This document shows positions 16,378 through 25,289 of a DNA stretch of 59,882 nucleotides, piece by piece. Numbering within the stretch: the stretch's first letter is position 1; each line of letters opens with the position of its first letter. Under the pieces are notes generated by a model. It saw nothing but the letters and a program-made list of their open reading frames with translations. It was not told the origin of the DNA and searched no databases. The stretch is from assembly GCA_001515945.1 (NCBI GenBank), contig LOER01000041.1, positions 1-59,882 of the forward strand, read 5' to 3'. This DNA comes from Desulfitibacter sp. BRH_c19 (lineage in GTDB: Bacteria > Bacillota > DSM-16504 > Desulfitibacterales > Desulfitibacteraceae). The translations under genes and the position numbers were made by a program.

Positions 16378-16625
16378 TTTTTACAAAACAGGCTGCAAAA
16401 GAAGCTAAAAAGTTGGAAGCCTCGGGGTTGGATAAAAAAGCAAAAAAGTTGTTAAAGCTTTTAATGAAAAACCCTTACCAAACTCCTCTAGCTTATAAAA
16501 AACTCTCAGGTGATTTAAATAACTTTTATTCAAGAAGAATAAATATACAGCATAGGATGGCTTATGAGATTTTAGAGGAAGAACAAGTAATCAAAGTCCT
16601 AAGAATGTGGACCCACTATGAATAA
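16362..16625 (+). CDS. yoeB: Txe/YoeB-family mRNA-cleaving toxin
   Basis: An 87-residue RelE-fold toxin with the YoeB C-terminal signature YSRRINIQHRMAYEIL and the terminal WTHYE containing the catalytic His-Tyr pair. YoeB cleaves mRNA in the ribosomal A site and is neutralised by YefM. It overlaps yefM, indicating coupled translation. Both genes look intact. The pair sits inside a zone of duplicated and mobile sequence. Confidence 0.93.
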   Translation: MEFRVVFTKQAAKEAKKLEASGLDKKAKKLLKLLMKNPYQTPLAYKKLSGDLNNFYSRRINIQHRMAYEILEEEQVIKVLRMWTHYE

Positions 16626-16636
16626 ACACAACCTTA

Positions 16637-16790
16637 TATGTCAAACGAAACATCCCTCCACTTTGCCACACTATCTAGTGGAGAAAAAATAGAAAACCCT
16701 TTGGAAAGTGTTTCCTGTGCAATTCATCTCCACCTTACGTTTTACTTAGAAGATGGAGACTTCTTGCCTAGGGTTGGTTAAATCAGAACT
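16637..16790. mobile_element. Mosaic remnant of the TnpB element
   Basis: TATGTCAAACGAAACATCCC (16637) is followed by CCACTTTGCCACACTATCTA and onward to about 16700, which is the reverse complement of tnpB around 10137-10180. From about 16704 the sequence switches to the left end of the element in the same orientation as the full copy, with GGAAAGTGTT, then CAATTCATCTCCACCTTACG, through TTGCCTAGGG to about 16775. An inverted internal piece joined to a left end shows rearrangement after or during transposition. Confidence 0.75.
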
Positions 16791-16817
16791 TGGCCTGATG
16801 TTTGGCATAATGCACAC

Positions 16818-17438
16818 CTAGGCCCCGTGTCTAATAGTAGAGGTTAGCATATTGATTGCAATATTATTAAAACCGCCTTCAGGAATAATTATGTCAGCAT
16901 ATTTCTTTGAAGGCTCCACAAAAGCATCGTGCATTGGCTTAACTGTCTCTTGATACTGCTCAATCACAGAATCTATTGTACGGCTCCGTTCTTTAATATC
17001 TCTAACTATTCGTCTCAAAACACGAATATCTGAATCAGTATCTACAAATACTTTTATGTCAAACATTTCACGTAGCATTTCATTAGTTAGGACCATAATG
17101 CCTTCAACAACTATAATTGATTTAGGGTTAATCATAACAGTTTTGTCTAAACGAGTGTGGGTAGAAAAATCGTAGATGGGTATCTTAACAGCCTTGCCGT
17201 GACGCAGTTGCCGCAAATGATCTACCAGCAAATCATTTTCAAAAGCGTCAGGGTGGTCAAAGTTAACTAATCCACGCTCTGCGAGAGTCAAATCTGAACG
17301 ATCTAAATAGTACGAATCTTGGGCAATCAGAGCAACTTGGTTGATTCCTAGTGATTCCACAATAGCATTTGCCACAGTACTTTTACCAGAGCCTGTCCCA
17401 CCTGCAATCCCAACAACAATCAATTTCAACCCCTCCAA
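16818..17438 (-). CDS. udk: Uridine kinase
   Basis: A 206-residue P-loop kinase. GGTGSGKSTVAN forms Walker A. It also has QDSYYLDRSDLTLAERG, FDHPDAFENDLL and IPIYDFSTHTR (nucleoside-binding region), and VVEGIMVL with [10 protein letters not shown]. This is the complete uridine/cytidine kinase pattern, which phosphorylates uridine in pyrimidine salvage. Length is normal. It lies in the copy B repeat, whose decayed twin is at 7717-8060, and stands between a mobile-element remnant and the CdaR-like gene. Confidence 0.94.
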   Translation of the reverse strand: MEGLKLIVVGIAGGTGSGKSTVANAIVESLGINQVALIAQDSYYLDRSDLTLAERGLVNFDHPDAFENDLLVDHLRQLRHGKAVKIPIYDFSTHTRLDKTVMINPKSIIVVEGIMVLTNEMLREMFDIKVFVDTDSDIRVLRRIVRDIKERSRTIDSVIEQYQETVKPMHDAFVEPSKKYADIIIPEGGFNNIAINMLTSTIRHGA

Positions 17439-17637
17439 GCTAAATAGTACAATCGTTTATATGCATTTAATCCTGCTGGCACATGTGATTTATTTCTATA
17501 TATTTAACTTTTCTTGTAGAAATTCCTGCTATTTTGATATAAATTAGCACATATGTCAGCTTTTTATCCTTTTCAATTAAACCAAAAGTTTTCACATCGA
17601 AAACCATGAATATGTCAAACGAAACGTCCCGCTGTCA
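16826..17637. repeat. Segmental duplication, copy B (intact udk)
   Basis: This is the undamaged member of the duplicated segment also seen at 7725-8305. It runs from just inside the udk stop to TATGTCAAACGAAACGTCCC at 17611-17630, which abuts the last codons of the CdaR-like gene. A near-identical 20-base motif at 16637 lies on its other side, so the segment is bracketed by a short direct repeat. Confidence 0.85.
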
Positions 17638-18816
17638 TCTTTCTTCTAACTTATTTATTTTTAAACATACATAAAGCTTAACCGCATCATAAAAAGACAA
17701 CGGGTCAAGACCTGTTTGTTCTGTTATCTTATTTAACCTGTATGTTAAGGAATTTCGATGTAAAAACAGTTTTTTAGCAGCTTCACTAACATTTAGGTTA
17801 CTATCAAATAAAGCACCCAGTGTTTTTTCCATCTCATTCCAGTATTTACTATCAAGGTTTTGTGTCGCTCCCAAAAAAGAATTAATTATATTCTTTTTCA
17901 TTAAGTCGTCAATACTATTTAAAGTTCTTTCTAAGAGTAAATCTTCAATATGAAGAATATTAGATGTACTCTCCATCCTTTCACCTAAAAAAAGTGCATC
18001 AGAAGCTTCTTGGTAGGAAATCTTCAGGTTTAACCAGTGGATTTGCGAGCTGCCAATTCCTACCCGAGCATCAAAACCTTTTTTCCTTAAGCTATCAATA
18101 AGGATGCCTAAATCCGTTTTAATCGAAGATGTATTTTTAACCTGGTTATTTATCCTTTTCAAAATTAAAAATCTTACATTCCCCATAGAAAGTATTAAAT
18201 CTTCATCATGATCATAATGTTTCTCTAATATTTTTAATACTTCATCTCTATATATTTGCTTTTGAAGCAAATCACTTAAATTTTCTTTAAATTCCGGCAT
18301 TTTTAACAACTCTATTATTATTACCTGCCTTGACAAAAGCACATCAATGCCAAGGTTTTTTCCTCTTTCAATAAATAATTCTAAATCCTCCCCAAATTGC
18401 CCTAATGCAAGGTTTTTTATAAAATTATTCTGAGCACCTTTTTCTGCTCTTAGCTGATTGGTCAAAAAATCCTGTCTGAGCATCATTTCCGTTGTCATTT
18501 TTACTAGAGCACCATAATTTCTAACTTCCTCTGGATCACCGCTCATACCAACCACACCAATTATTTTATCGTTAAATTGGATTGGATACAAAATACCTGG
18601 TTGAACACCTTTGTATTTTTTAGCCTTCTCTATGGAAAACTCATCACTAATTCCAGATCCAATAACTTCATAGGCACCTTCATGGAAAGTATTTAGACGT
18701 TCTTTTTGCCCAGAAGCAATTATATAACCAGTATCATCAAAAATGTTTATGTTAAACTTAATAATTTCCTTGGTCTTTTCCACTATTTCTTGTGCTAGTT
18801 CCTGCGTCAGCTGCAT
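17635..18816 (-). CDS. CdaR/PucR-type transcriptional regulator (sugar-diacid family)
   Basis: A 393-residue regulator. The N-terminal diacid-recognition domain (LTQELAQEIVEKTKEII, DTGYIIASG, GVVGMSGDPEEVRNYG) is followed by a GGDEF-like degenerate middle region and a C-terminal PucR helix-turn-helix (VSEAAKKLFLHRNSLTYRLN). CdaR-type proteins activate carboxylate or diacid uptake and catabolism. Start 18816 has GAGGAGG nine bases upstream, unlike the ATG at 18861. It lies downstream of, and in the same direction as, the TRAP operon and probably controls it. Its stop touches the edge of the udk repeat. Confidence 0.87.
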   Translation of the reverse strand: MQLTQELAQEIVEKTKEIIKFNINIFDDTGYIIASGQKERLNTFHEGAYEVIGSGISDEFSIEKAKKYKGVQPGILYPIQFNDKIIGVVGMSGDPEEVRNYGALVKMTTEMMLRQDFLTNQLRAEKGAQNNFIKNLALGQFGEDLELFIERGKNLGIDVLLSRQVIIIELLKMPEFKENLSDLLQKQIYRDEVLKILEKHYDHDEDLILSMGNVRFLILKRINNQVKNTSSIKTDLGILIDSLRKKGFDARVGIGSSQIHWLNLKISYQEASDALFLGERMESTSNILHIEDLLLERTLNSIDDLMKKNIINSFLGATQNLDSKYWNEMEKTLGALFDSNLNVSEAAKKLFLHRNSLTYRLNKITEQTGLDPLSFYDAVKLYVCLKINKLEER

Positions 18817-18880
18817 TATATCATCCTCCTCGATATAACCATATTTTTTCTCTATTATCAAAAGATAATCCTTTAGAAAA

Positions 18881-18907
18881 GAAAAAAAAGCTCAAATTAA
18901 TGAGCTT
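18881..18907 (-). terminator. Terminator of the TRAP operon
   Basis: On the minus strand AAGCTCA-TTAATT-TGAGCTT is followed by at least six T. It separates dctM from the CdaR-like gene. Confidence 0.8.
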
Positions 18908-18944
18908 AAAGTGAAGAGGTTTTCTGAAATTCTCTTTTTTTATT

Positions 18945-20234
18945 TTAATTAAAGAAAAGTGAAGGTATCCAAGTAGCCAATTGCGGAAATAAAATTATTA
19001 GTAACAAGGTAATACCTAAAGGTATTAGATAAGGTGCAGCTGCTCTTGTTACCCTCGAAACCGAGATCTTTGCCACATCACTCATCACAAAAAGGCATAT
19101 ACCAAATGGAGGTGTAATTATACCAATTACTAAGGCTAAAATAAACACTACCGAGAAGTGGATAACATCTATGCCTGCCATGTGTACCACAGGTAGAATA
19201 ATGGGTGTCATTAGTAATATTGCCGCAGTAGTATCCAAAAATGCCCCTACTGCTAAAGCCATTAAAGCAATAATTATTAATAAGCCTACTTCGCTGGTAG
19301 TGATGCCAGTTAAGGTCTGAGCAATGAGTTGAGGCAAACCGCCTAGCGTCAATACCCAACTAAAGAATCCCGCAATTGCAAAAATGAACATAAAGACTCC
19401 CGTCATTTCTACAACGTCTTTTAAGGTATCCCATAATTTCCTTAGAGTTAGCTCTTTGTACACTATTCCTAAAATTATGGCATAATCAATGGCTAATACA
19501 GCAGCTTCTGTAGGAGTTACTACCCCTAAGAGAATGCCCCCTAAAATTATTACTGGAGTCAAAAGTGGAAAGAAAGCTCTTAAAAAAGATTTTAATACTT
19601 GTGCTGATGGCACCCTAGTAATTGGCCAGCTTCTACCTTCTTCAGTATATTTAGCTTTCCAGTATACAAAACCCATAATACTTAGTCCACATAGTATCCC
19701 TGGTATAATGCCGGCCAAAAAGAGCCTTCCGATAGATATTTCTGCTGAGGCGCCTAAAACAACCATTACGACACTCGGTGGAATAATTGGCCCAATTACT
19801 GATGAAGCAGCAGTAAGTCCTGCAGCAAAATCAGTAGTATATCCTGCCTTCTTCATCATTTTTAGTTCTACCTGCCCTAATCCGCCGGTATCACCTATAG
19901 CTGTACCAGACATAGAGGCAAAGAGCATACTCGCCAAGGCATTAGAATGGGCAATCCCCCCAGGAAAACGTCCCACTAATCCAACTGCAAAATCAAAGAT
20001 TCTATCAGTCACTCCCGCACTATTCATCATTCTACCAGATAGCAAAAATGCTGGTAATGCTAATAGAATAAAACTAAATAGTGACCCTGTCATTCTATGA
20101 CTAATTATTTCAATTGGTGCTGAAGGATTTAGGAAAAGATAGCTTAGGGTAGATACCCCCATAGCAAAAGCAATTGGTACACCAAGAACCATTAGAATTA
20201 GAAATAAACCAATTAATGCTATTACTATAGTCAA
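18945..20234 (-). CDS. dctM: TRAP transporter large permease (DctM)
   Basis: A 429-residue, highly hydrophobic protein with about 12 helices and DctM signatures: LLALPAFLLSGRMMNSAGV, ASMSGTAIGDTGGLG, GPIIPPSVVMVV, and TPPFGICLFV near the end. It is the Na+- or H+-coupled membrane subunit of a tripartite ATP-independent periplasmic transporter. It is the last gene of uroD-like/dctP/dctQ/dctM, 35 bases after dctQ. Length is normal. Confidence 0.94.
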   Translation of the reverse strand: MTIVIALIGLFLILMVLGVPIAFAMGVSTLSYLFLNPSAPIEIISHRMTGSLFSFILLALPAFLLSGRMMNSAGVTDRIFDFAVGLVGRFPGGIAHSNALASMLFASMSGTAIGDTGGLGQVELKMMKKAGYTTDFAAGLTAASSVIGPIIPPSVVMVVLGASAEISIGRLFLAGIIPGILCGLSIMGFVYWKAKYTEEGRSWPITRVPSAQVLKSFLRAFFPLLTPVIILGGILLGVVTPTEAAVLAIDYAIILGIVYKELTLRKLWDTLKDVVEMTGVFMFIFAIAGFFSWVLTLGGLPQLIAQTLTGITTSEVGLLIIIALMALAVGAFLDTTAAILLMTPIILPVVHMAGIDVIHFSVVFILALVIGIITPPFGICLFVMSDVAKISVSRVTRAAAPYLIPLGITLLLIILFPQLATWIPSLFFN

Positions 20235-20269
20235 AGGTTATGGCCTCCCTTCTTTAAATCAGTTGTTTA

Positions 20270-20794
20270 TTATATTTCTGCACTTCTTGAAGAAGTTTTA
20301 GAGGCCTTAGTACCTCTTTCAATTATTTCTAAGTTTCGATAAATGTAGACTAGTACCATATATATCCCGGATATTAATGGTGCAAGGTAATAAACGCTTC
20401 TCGGGATATTAAGTGCAACGCTAAAGTGAGTCCTCGTCATAGTTTGCAACTTAATGGCTCCAAAAATCATTACGCATAAGAACACTAAAATAAACAAGTT
20501 AAGAACAAACTCCAGTATTATGACTGTTTTAGGGGAAAGCTTTTGTGGCAATAAGTCTATTGCCACATGCTTATTCTTTGCGGTTGAAACAGCTGCTCCA
20601 AAAAATGCTATCCAAACGAATAAGAATACCCCTAATTCCTCAGTCCAGGTAAATGGAGAGTTAAAAACATAGCGACTGATAATGCCTAGAGTAATGGTAA
20701 CTATGACTATAGCTAAACAAATAGCTCCTAAAGTTACTTGAATTTTTAATCCCAGATCTATTATTGTTTTTAGCCCATTTTTTAAAACCCTCAT
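20270..20794 (-). CDS. dctQ: TRAP transporter small permease (DctQ)
   Basis: A 174-residue protein with four membrane helices and the DctQ pattern: RYVFNSPFTWTEELGVFLFV, then FFGAAVSTAKNKHVAIDLLP, and a C-terminal YYLAPLISGIYMVL. It pairs with DctM in the membrane. It begins 27 bases after the dctP stop with a GGAGGAA ribosome site. Confidence 0.93.
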   Translation of the reverse strand: MRVLKNGLKTIIDLGLKIQVTLGAICLAIVIVTITLGIISRYVFNSPFTWTEELGVFLFVWIAFFGAAVSTAKNKHVAIDLLPQKLSPKTVIILEFVLNLFILVFLCVMIFGAIKLQTMTRTHFSVALNIPRSVYYLAPLISGIYMVLVYIYRNLEIIERGTKASKTSSRSAEI

Positions 20795-20821
20795 TATTTA
20801 TTCCTCCTGAAAAGAGACTGT

Positions 20822-21850
20822 TTACTTGAGACCCTGAATTTGCTCAAATAATCCCTTTGCCCAAACTCCTTCATCTTCTAGCTTTGTTGCTGTTTCAACC
20901 ATAACATTAACAAAAGGCTCGATATCTACATCTTCAATAATTATAGCATCTTCACTCTTTAATTTTTCAACTGTTTCAGCAAGACTACTACTTACTTGGT
21001 CACTATACCATTCTCCTGCTTCAGCAGCTGCTTCAACTAATGCTTGTTGTTGATTCTCACTCATTCCCTGAAATACATCTTCATTAATCATAACAGCTAG
21101 ATTATCTCTAATATGATTAGTCATTGTAATATAAGGTGCACCTTCATGAAACTTCATTGAGTAAACGGCATCTAATGGTCCTTCAGCAGCATCTACTACA
21201 CCTTGACTCAATGCCAGATATACTTCACCCCACGCAATCTGTGTCGGATTGGCTCCTAGTGCACTAACAGATTCAAGATAAGTTCTAATCTCTGGTACTC
21301 TCATTTTCAATCCACTCATATCTTCTAGTGAATTGATTGGACTCTTAGAAACCATTACACGAGGTGCTCTCAAATAACCTTGATCTATTACTCTAACGTT
21401 TCTTTCTTGCAAAAACTCTTCTTCAACTTTAGCCATTAGTTCGTCATTCAGATAGGTTTTAAAGTGTTCTTCATCAGAAAATGCAAAAAACAAACTGTCC
21501 ACCTGCTTATCAGGTACAAACTGGGCTATAAATGAAGCTGCATCAATGAACATATCTTGAGAACCCATCATAACTCCTTCCATCTGACTAATGGCATCTC
21601 CCAACTGGGAAGCAGGGTAAACTTCTATTTCTAATGATCCACCACTTTTTTCTGCAACTAATTCCGCCATTTTGTGCATTGCCTTGGTAGTCGCATCCTC
21701 AGTTGATTGGATACCTCCATAGCTTAAGGTTACCTTGGTCTCCTCAACAGGACCATTATTACCATCAGTATCAGCACATCCAAAGGTTAAAACTGTTCCT
21801 AAACTAAGAAGCAAAACTAGTGCAAACATCTTAAACGATTGTCTTTTCAA
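20822..21850 (-). CDS. dctP: TRAP transporter solute-binding lipoprotein (DctP)
   Basis: A 342-residue DctP-family binding protein. The signal peptide ends in LTFGC with Cys25 as lipid anchor, as expected in a monoderm. The mature part has KMAELVAEKSGGSLEIEVYP, LGDAISQMEGVMMGSQDMF, and LKMRVPE, whose Arg normally binds the substrate carboxylate. The ligand is thus probably an organic acid. The operon context (URO-D-fold enzyme, CdaR-like regulator) does not narrow it further. Confidence 0.93.
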   Translation of the reverse strand: MKRQSFKMFALVLLLSLGTVLTFGCADTDGNNGPVEETKVTLSYGGIQSTEDATTKAMHKMAELVAEKSGGSLEIEVYPASQLGDAISQMEGVMMGSQDMFIDAASFIAQFVPDKQVDSLFFAFSDEEHFKTYLNDELMAKVEEEFLQERNVRVIDQGYLRAPRVMVSKSPINSLEDMSGLKMRVPEIRTYLESVSALGANPTQIAWGEVYLALSQGVVDAAEGPLDAVYSMKFHEGAPYITMTNHIRDNLAVMINEDVFQGMSENQQQALVEAAAEAGEWYSDQVSSSLAETVEKLKSEDAIIIEDVDIEPFVNVMVETATKLEDEGVWAKGLFEQIQGLK

Positions 21851-21874
21851 TTTAATTCCTCCCCTTGTTTGTAA

Positions 21875-22924
21875 TTATTTTTTATTAAAAGTATCTGCTG
21901 CATCAACAATGGCTCTTACGTTTTCTATTGTTGTTCCAGGCGCTAACCCTCCTCCACCAGATAATAGAAATCCTCCTCCAGCTGCTCCCTGCTCCAATGC
22001 CTTGGTTGCTACATTATAAATTTCAATGGGTGTTTTCTTTTGAACTACTTTAACGGGATCAAGATTACCCATTAAACAAATTTTATCACCCAGTTCTTTT
22101 TTTATATCAGCTACTGGATCTGCCCCAAAATTATATATATTAAATCCCATGTCAGGCAATTTATTATACACATGGCTGGATCGTCCTTCATTATGCCAAA
22201 GCCTGTATTGTGGATAACTAAACTCCTGGAATATCCTTTTTAAATAAGGCTTAAAAAACTCATCAAAGTGACTAGGCGAAAGTTGAGTACCTACATGGTC
22301 AACAATAAATAACCTATTGAGCTGACCATTAACTTTTTCTTGAGCTTTTATCCAAGTAATTATTCCTTCTGTTACTATATCCAAAAGTCTATGAACCATC
22401 TCAGTATTAATGAAAAAATCTATAAAAAACTTGTCATATCCTCTTAACATGGCAGCAGTTTCGATAGGTCCAATAGTAAAGGCATGCCCTTCGAAGTAGC
22501 CATAGTCTTTGATTAGATTTGGTTGAGCATTTTTCCTTAAGTAAGTCCATTCCTCTAATACTTTGGGCATCAGTCCATCGGTAGATGGATCTATCTGCTT
22601 TAGCTTTAATACATCATTAATCTCATGTAAGCATCCATGTGCATAGGGAGCATCATCTTCCATCCATTGTATATCTGCACCGAAGGCCGACGCTTCAACT
22701 ACAACCCCATAGTCAGGAAAAATCCCAGGGAACAAGATAGCTTCAGGAAAAGTCTCTTGCAATTTAGTTAATACATCCAGCTTGATATCTGGATCCTGAT
22801 AGTATTCCTTGCAATTTACTCCCATCATACTTGGCATCCAAGGAGCAACATCCCATAATGCTACAGGTACTGGATAAACTTCTTCATGATTAACTGCTTT
22901 ATTTAATCTATCTAAAAGATTCAT
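21875..22924 (-). CDS. URO-D superfamily protein (methyltransferase-like fold)
   Basis: A 349-residue member of the uroporphyrinogen-decarboxylase superfamily, which also includes MtaA/MtbA corrinoid methyltransferases. Seen segments include FEGHAFTIGPIETAAMLRGY, LRGYDKFFIDFF, NIYNFGADPVADIKKELG, MGNLDP and LAPGT. The His-x-Cys and later Cys zinc ligands of MtaA/MtbA are not there: the sites read WHNEG and SGGGGLAPGT. It is the first gene of the TRAP operon, with AGGAGGGG before the ATG, so it probably acts on the imported compound. True heme-pathway HemE is unlikely in this context. Confidence 0.8.
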   Translation of the reverse strand: MNLLDRLNKAVNHEEVYPVPVALWDVAPWMPSMMGVNCKEYYQDPDIKLDVLTKLQETFPEAILFPGIFPDYGVVVEASAFGADIQWMEDDAPYAHGCLHEINDVLKLKQIDPSTDGLMPKVLEEWTYLRKNAQPNLIKDYGYFEGHAFTIGPIETAAMLRGYDKFFIDFFINTEMVHRLLDIVTEGIITWIKAQEKVNGQLNRLFIVDHVGTQLSPSHFDEFFKPYLKRIFQEFSYPQYRLWHNEGRSSHVYNKLPDMGFNIYNFGADPVADIKKELGDKICLMGNLDPVKVVQKKTPIEIYNVATKALEQGAAGGGFLLSGGGGLAPGTTIENVRAIVDAADTFNKK

Positions 22925-23051
22925 TGAATCCCCTCCTGTATATCCTCCATATTATTAATAATTCCATTGTTAATAATATTACTTATCACCAGCAATTTTT
23001 CCTTCGGCATATTGCATAGATAACGCCAAGACATTTACAGTATTTTTTGAC

Positions 23052-23083
23052 AATTTGCACAATTGACACCCTAGGTGCAAATT
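23052..23083. promoter_or_regulatory. Inverted repeat upstream of the TRAP operon
   Basis: AATTTGCAC (23052-23060) and GTGCAAATT (23075-23083) form a perfect 9-bp inverted repeat with a 14-base spacer, about 130 bases before the URO-D-like gene. Its symmetry suggests a site for a dimeric regulator; the CdaR-type protein encoded behind the operon is the obvious candidate. It also adjoins the galU terminator. Confidence 0.4.
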
Positions 23084-23113
23084 TAAAAAGCCCACCACAT
23101 TTAAGTGATGGGC
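23084..23113 (-). terminator. Terminator behind galU
   Basis: The minus strand reads GCCCATCAC-TTAAAT-GTGGTGGGC followed by TTTTTAAATTT. It closes the ugd-galU unit. Confidence 0.85.
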
Positions 23114-23126
23114 CTAAAATACACAC

Positions 23127-24044
23127 TCAGCTCTTTTCCTTACCTACTGCAACCTCGTCAACTATCGCTGCTTTAGTCTCCTTTTCAACGATCCCCGTTA
23201 AGTATTTAAGAAAATCTTCTCTCAGCTCATTTCTTTTTAATGCAAATTCCACAGTAGCTTGTAAAAAACCAAGTTTGTCTCCTACATCGTATCTTTTGCC
23301 TTTAAATTTATAAGCGTACATGGCCTCTTCCCCTGCTAACTCCATTAATGCATCGGTAAGCTGAATCTCTCCACCCTTTCCTGGTTTAGTATTTTCAAGA
23401 ATGCCAAATATTTTAGAATTAATAATATATCTACCTAAAATAGCAATGTTTGAGGGGGCTTCTTCTACAGAAGGCTTTTCAACTAGGTCTTTTACCTTAT
23501 ATACCCTATCCTCTATCTGGTGCCCTTTTACTATTCCATATTTATTTACATCTTCTGTGGGCACTTCCTGGACACCTAGAATAGTTACTTTATACTGTTC
23601 ATACATCTCAATCATTTGCTTTAAGCAAGGTGGCTCTCCATCCACAATATCATCACCTAAGAGTACTGCAAAGGGCTCATTTCCTATAAAGCTCTTAGCA
23701 CAGTAAATAGCATGTCCTAGACCCTTAGCCTCTTTTTGCCTTATATAGTGAATATTTACCATGTCTGAAATTTTCCTTACTTCTTCAAGTAAGTCCATTT
23801 TTCCTTTTTTCTCAAGTTCAAGTTCTAACTCTATAGACCTATCAAAATGATTTTCAATCGATGTCTTATTTCTTCCAGTAATAATCAGGATTTCTTCTAT
23901 TCCAGAAGCCACAGCTTCTTCGATGATAAATTGAAGAGTAGGCTTGTCCACTATTGGTAGCATCTCTTTAGGTTGGGCCTTTGTAGCCGGTAAAAATCGT
24001 GTCCCTAATCCTGCTGCTGGTATAATTGCCTTACGTACTTGCAT
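23127..24044 (-). CDS. galU: UTP--glucose-1-phosphate uridylyltransferase
   Basis: A 305-residue enzyme with the nucleotide-binding start KAIIPAAGLGTRFLPATKAQ and PKEMLPIVDKP, followed by HYIRQKEAKGLGHAI, LLGDDIVDGEPPCL and VEKPSVEEAPSNIAILGRY. It makes UDP-glucose for polysaccharide synthesis. The ATG at 24044 has TAGGAGGA upstream; the longer frame to 24167 lies inside ugd and is not used. It is transcribed after ugd with a 13-base gap, and together they supply UDP-glucose and UDP-glucuronate. Confidence 0.95.
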   Translation of the reverse strand: MQVRKAIIPAAGLGTRFLPATKAQPKEMLPIVDKPTLQFIIEEAVASGIEEILIITGRNKTSIENHFDRSIELELELEKKGKMDLLEEVRKISDMVNIHYIRQKEAKGLGHAIYCAKSFIGNEPFAVLLGDDIVDGEPPCLKQMIEMYEQYKVTILGVQEVPTEDVNKYGIVKGHQIEDRVYKVKDLVEKPSVEEAPSNIAILGRYIINSKIFGILENTKPGKGGEIQLTDALMELAGEEAMYAYKFKGKRYDVGDKLGFLQATVEFALKRNELREDFLKYLTGIVEKETKAAIVDEVAVGKEKS

Positions 24045-24057
24045 TGGTTGGTTCCTC

Positions 24058-25224
24058 CTAATCCCTACTAAATATATCTCTAGTATACACCTTATCTGCA
24101 ACATCTTTAATATCATCTGATAATCTATTTGCCACAATAACATCTGACATTTTCTTAAACTCATCAAAGTCTTTAATTACTCTAGAATTATAGAATTCAT
24201 CTTCCTCAAGCGCAGGCTCATATACTACTACTTCGATACCCTTAGCTTTAATCCTCTTCATAACTCCTTGAATAGCTGACTGTCTAAAGTTATCAGAATC
24301 CATTTTCATAGTAAGTCTATAGATACCTACTTTCTTAGGCTTCTTTGCTATTATCCTATGAGCAATATGGTCTTTTCTTGTCCTATTAGAATCAACGATT
24401 GCTGCCATAATATTATTTGGAACATCAGCATAATTGGCAAGAAGTTGTTTGGTATCTTTCGGAAGACAGTAACCTCCATAACCGAAAGAGGGGTTATTGT
24501 AGTGACCACCTATTCGTGGGTCGAGGCATACACCTTCAATAATTTGTTGGGTATCTAATCCTCTAATTTCTGCATATGAATCCAGTTCATTAAAGAAGGC
24601 TACTCTCATGGCAAGATAGGTGTTGGCAAATAATTTGATCGCTTCTGCTTCTGTTGAATTGGTAAACAAAACATCAATATCTTCTTTTAGAGCACCCTCT
24701 GCTAAAAGATCAGCAAACTTCTTAGCTCTTTCTGACTGCTCACCTACTATAATTCGTGAAGGAAATAAATTATCATATAAGGCCTTACCTTCTCTTAAAA
24801 ATTCTGGTGAGAAGATTATGTTCTCTGTATTAAACTTCTCTCTTACTTCTATCGTAAAGCCTACAGGTACTGTCGACTTAATAATCATTACCGCATCAGA
24901 ATTGATGGATAGGACATTGGCAATCACAGATTCAACCGTTTTAGTATTAAAGTAGTTCTTCTCTGGGTCATAATTGGTAGGTGTAGAGATGATAATATAC
25001 TCTGCATCTTTGAAAGCTTCATAATTGTCTGTTGATGCAGTTAAGTTTAATTCTTTTGTGGCTAAAAACTCCTCAATCTCTGCATCTGCAATTGGAGACT
25101 TTCTATTGTTAATCATGTCTACTTTTTCTTGGATTATATCCAAAGCGATTACTTCATTATGTTGGGCTAAAAGTACTGCATTTGATAACCCCACATAGCC
25201 TGTTCCTGCTATTGCTATTTTCAT
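24058..25224 (-). CDS. ugd: UDP-glucose 6-dehydrogenase family protein
   Basis: About 388 residues. [20 protein letters not shown] is the NAD-binding start. It also has [36 protein letters not shown] and the catalytic-Cys loop [15 protein letters not shown]. This short-form dehydrogenase oxidises UDP-glucose (or a close nucleotide sugar) to the uronate. ATG 25224 is spaced correctly from GGGGG; ATG 25233 is too close. It lies between the broken epimerase gene and galU. Confidence 0.93.
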   Translation of the reverse strand: MKIAIAGTGYVGLSNAVLLAQHNEVIALDIIQEKVDMINNRKSPIADAEIEEFLATKELNLTASTDNYEAFKDAEYIIISTPTNYDPEKNYFNTKTVESVIANVLSINSDAVMIIKSTVPVGFTIEVREKFNTENIIFSPEFLREGKALYDNLFPSRIIVGEQSERAKKFADLLAEGALKEDIDVLFTNSTEAEAIKLFANTYLAMRVAFFNELDSYAEIRGLDTQQIIEGVCLDPRIGGHYNNPSFGYGGYCLPKDTKQLLANYADVPNNIMAAIVDSNRTRKDHIAHRIIAKKPKKVGIYRLTMKMDSDNFRQSAIQGVMKRIKAKGIEVVVYEPALEEDEFYNSRVIKDFDEFKKMSDVIVANRLSDDIKDVADKVYTRDIFSRD

Positions 25225-25289
25225 TTTGAGCATACCCCCTTGTACTTATTTGTTATTAAATTATATCTAATTCGTTTAATTAATTGCAT

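Noticed and set aside
19489-20100. 203-codon plus-strand frame inside dctM
   Set aside because: It is antisense to the conserved TRAP permease and shows no independent signal.
23011-23029. Sigma-54-like site (TTGGCGTTATCTATGCA) before the TRAP operon
   Set aside because: The GG/GC spacing is right but the core deviates, and no sigma-54 activator gene is nearby; too weak to call.
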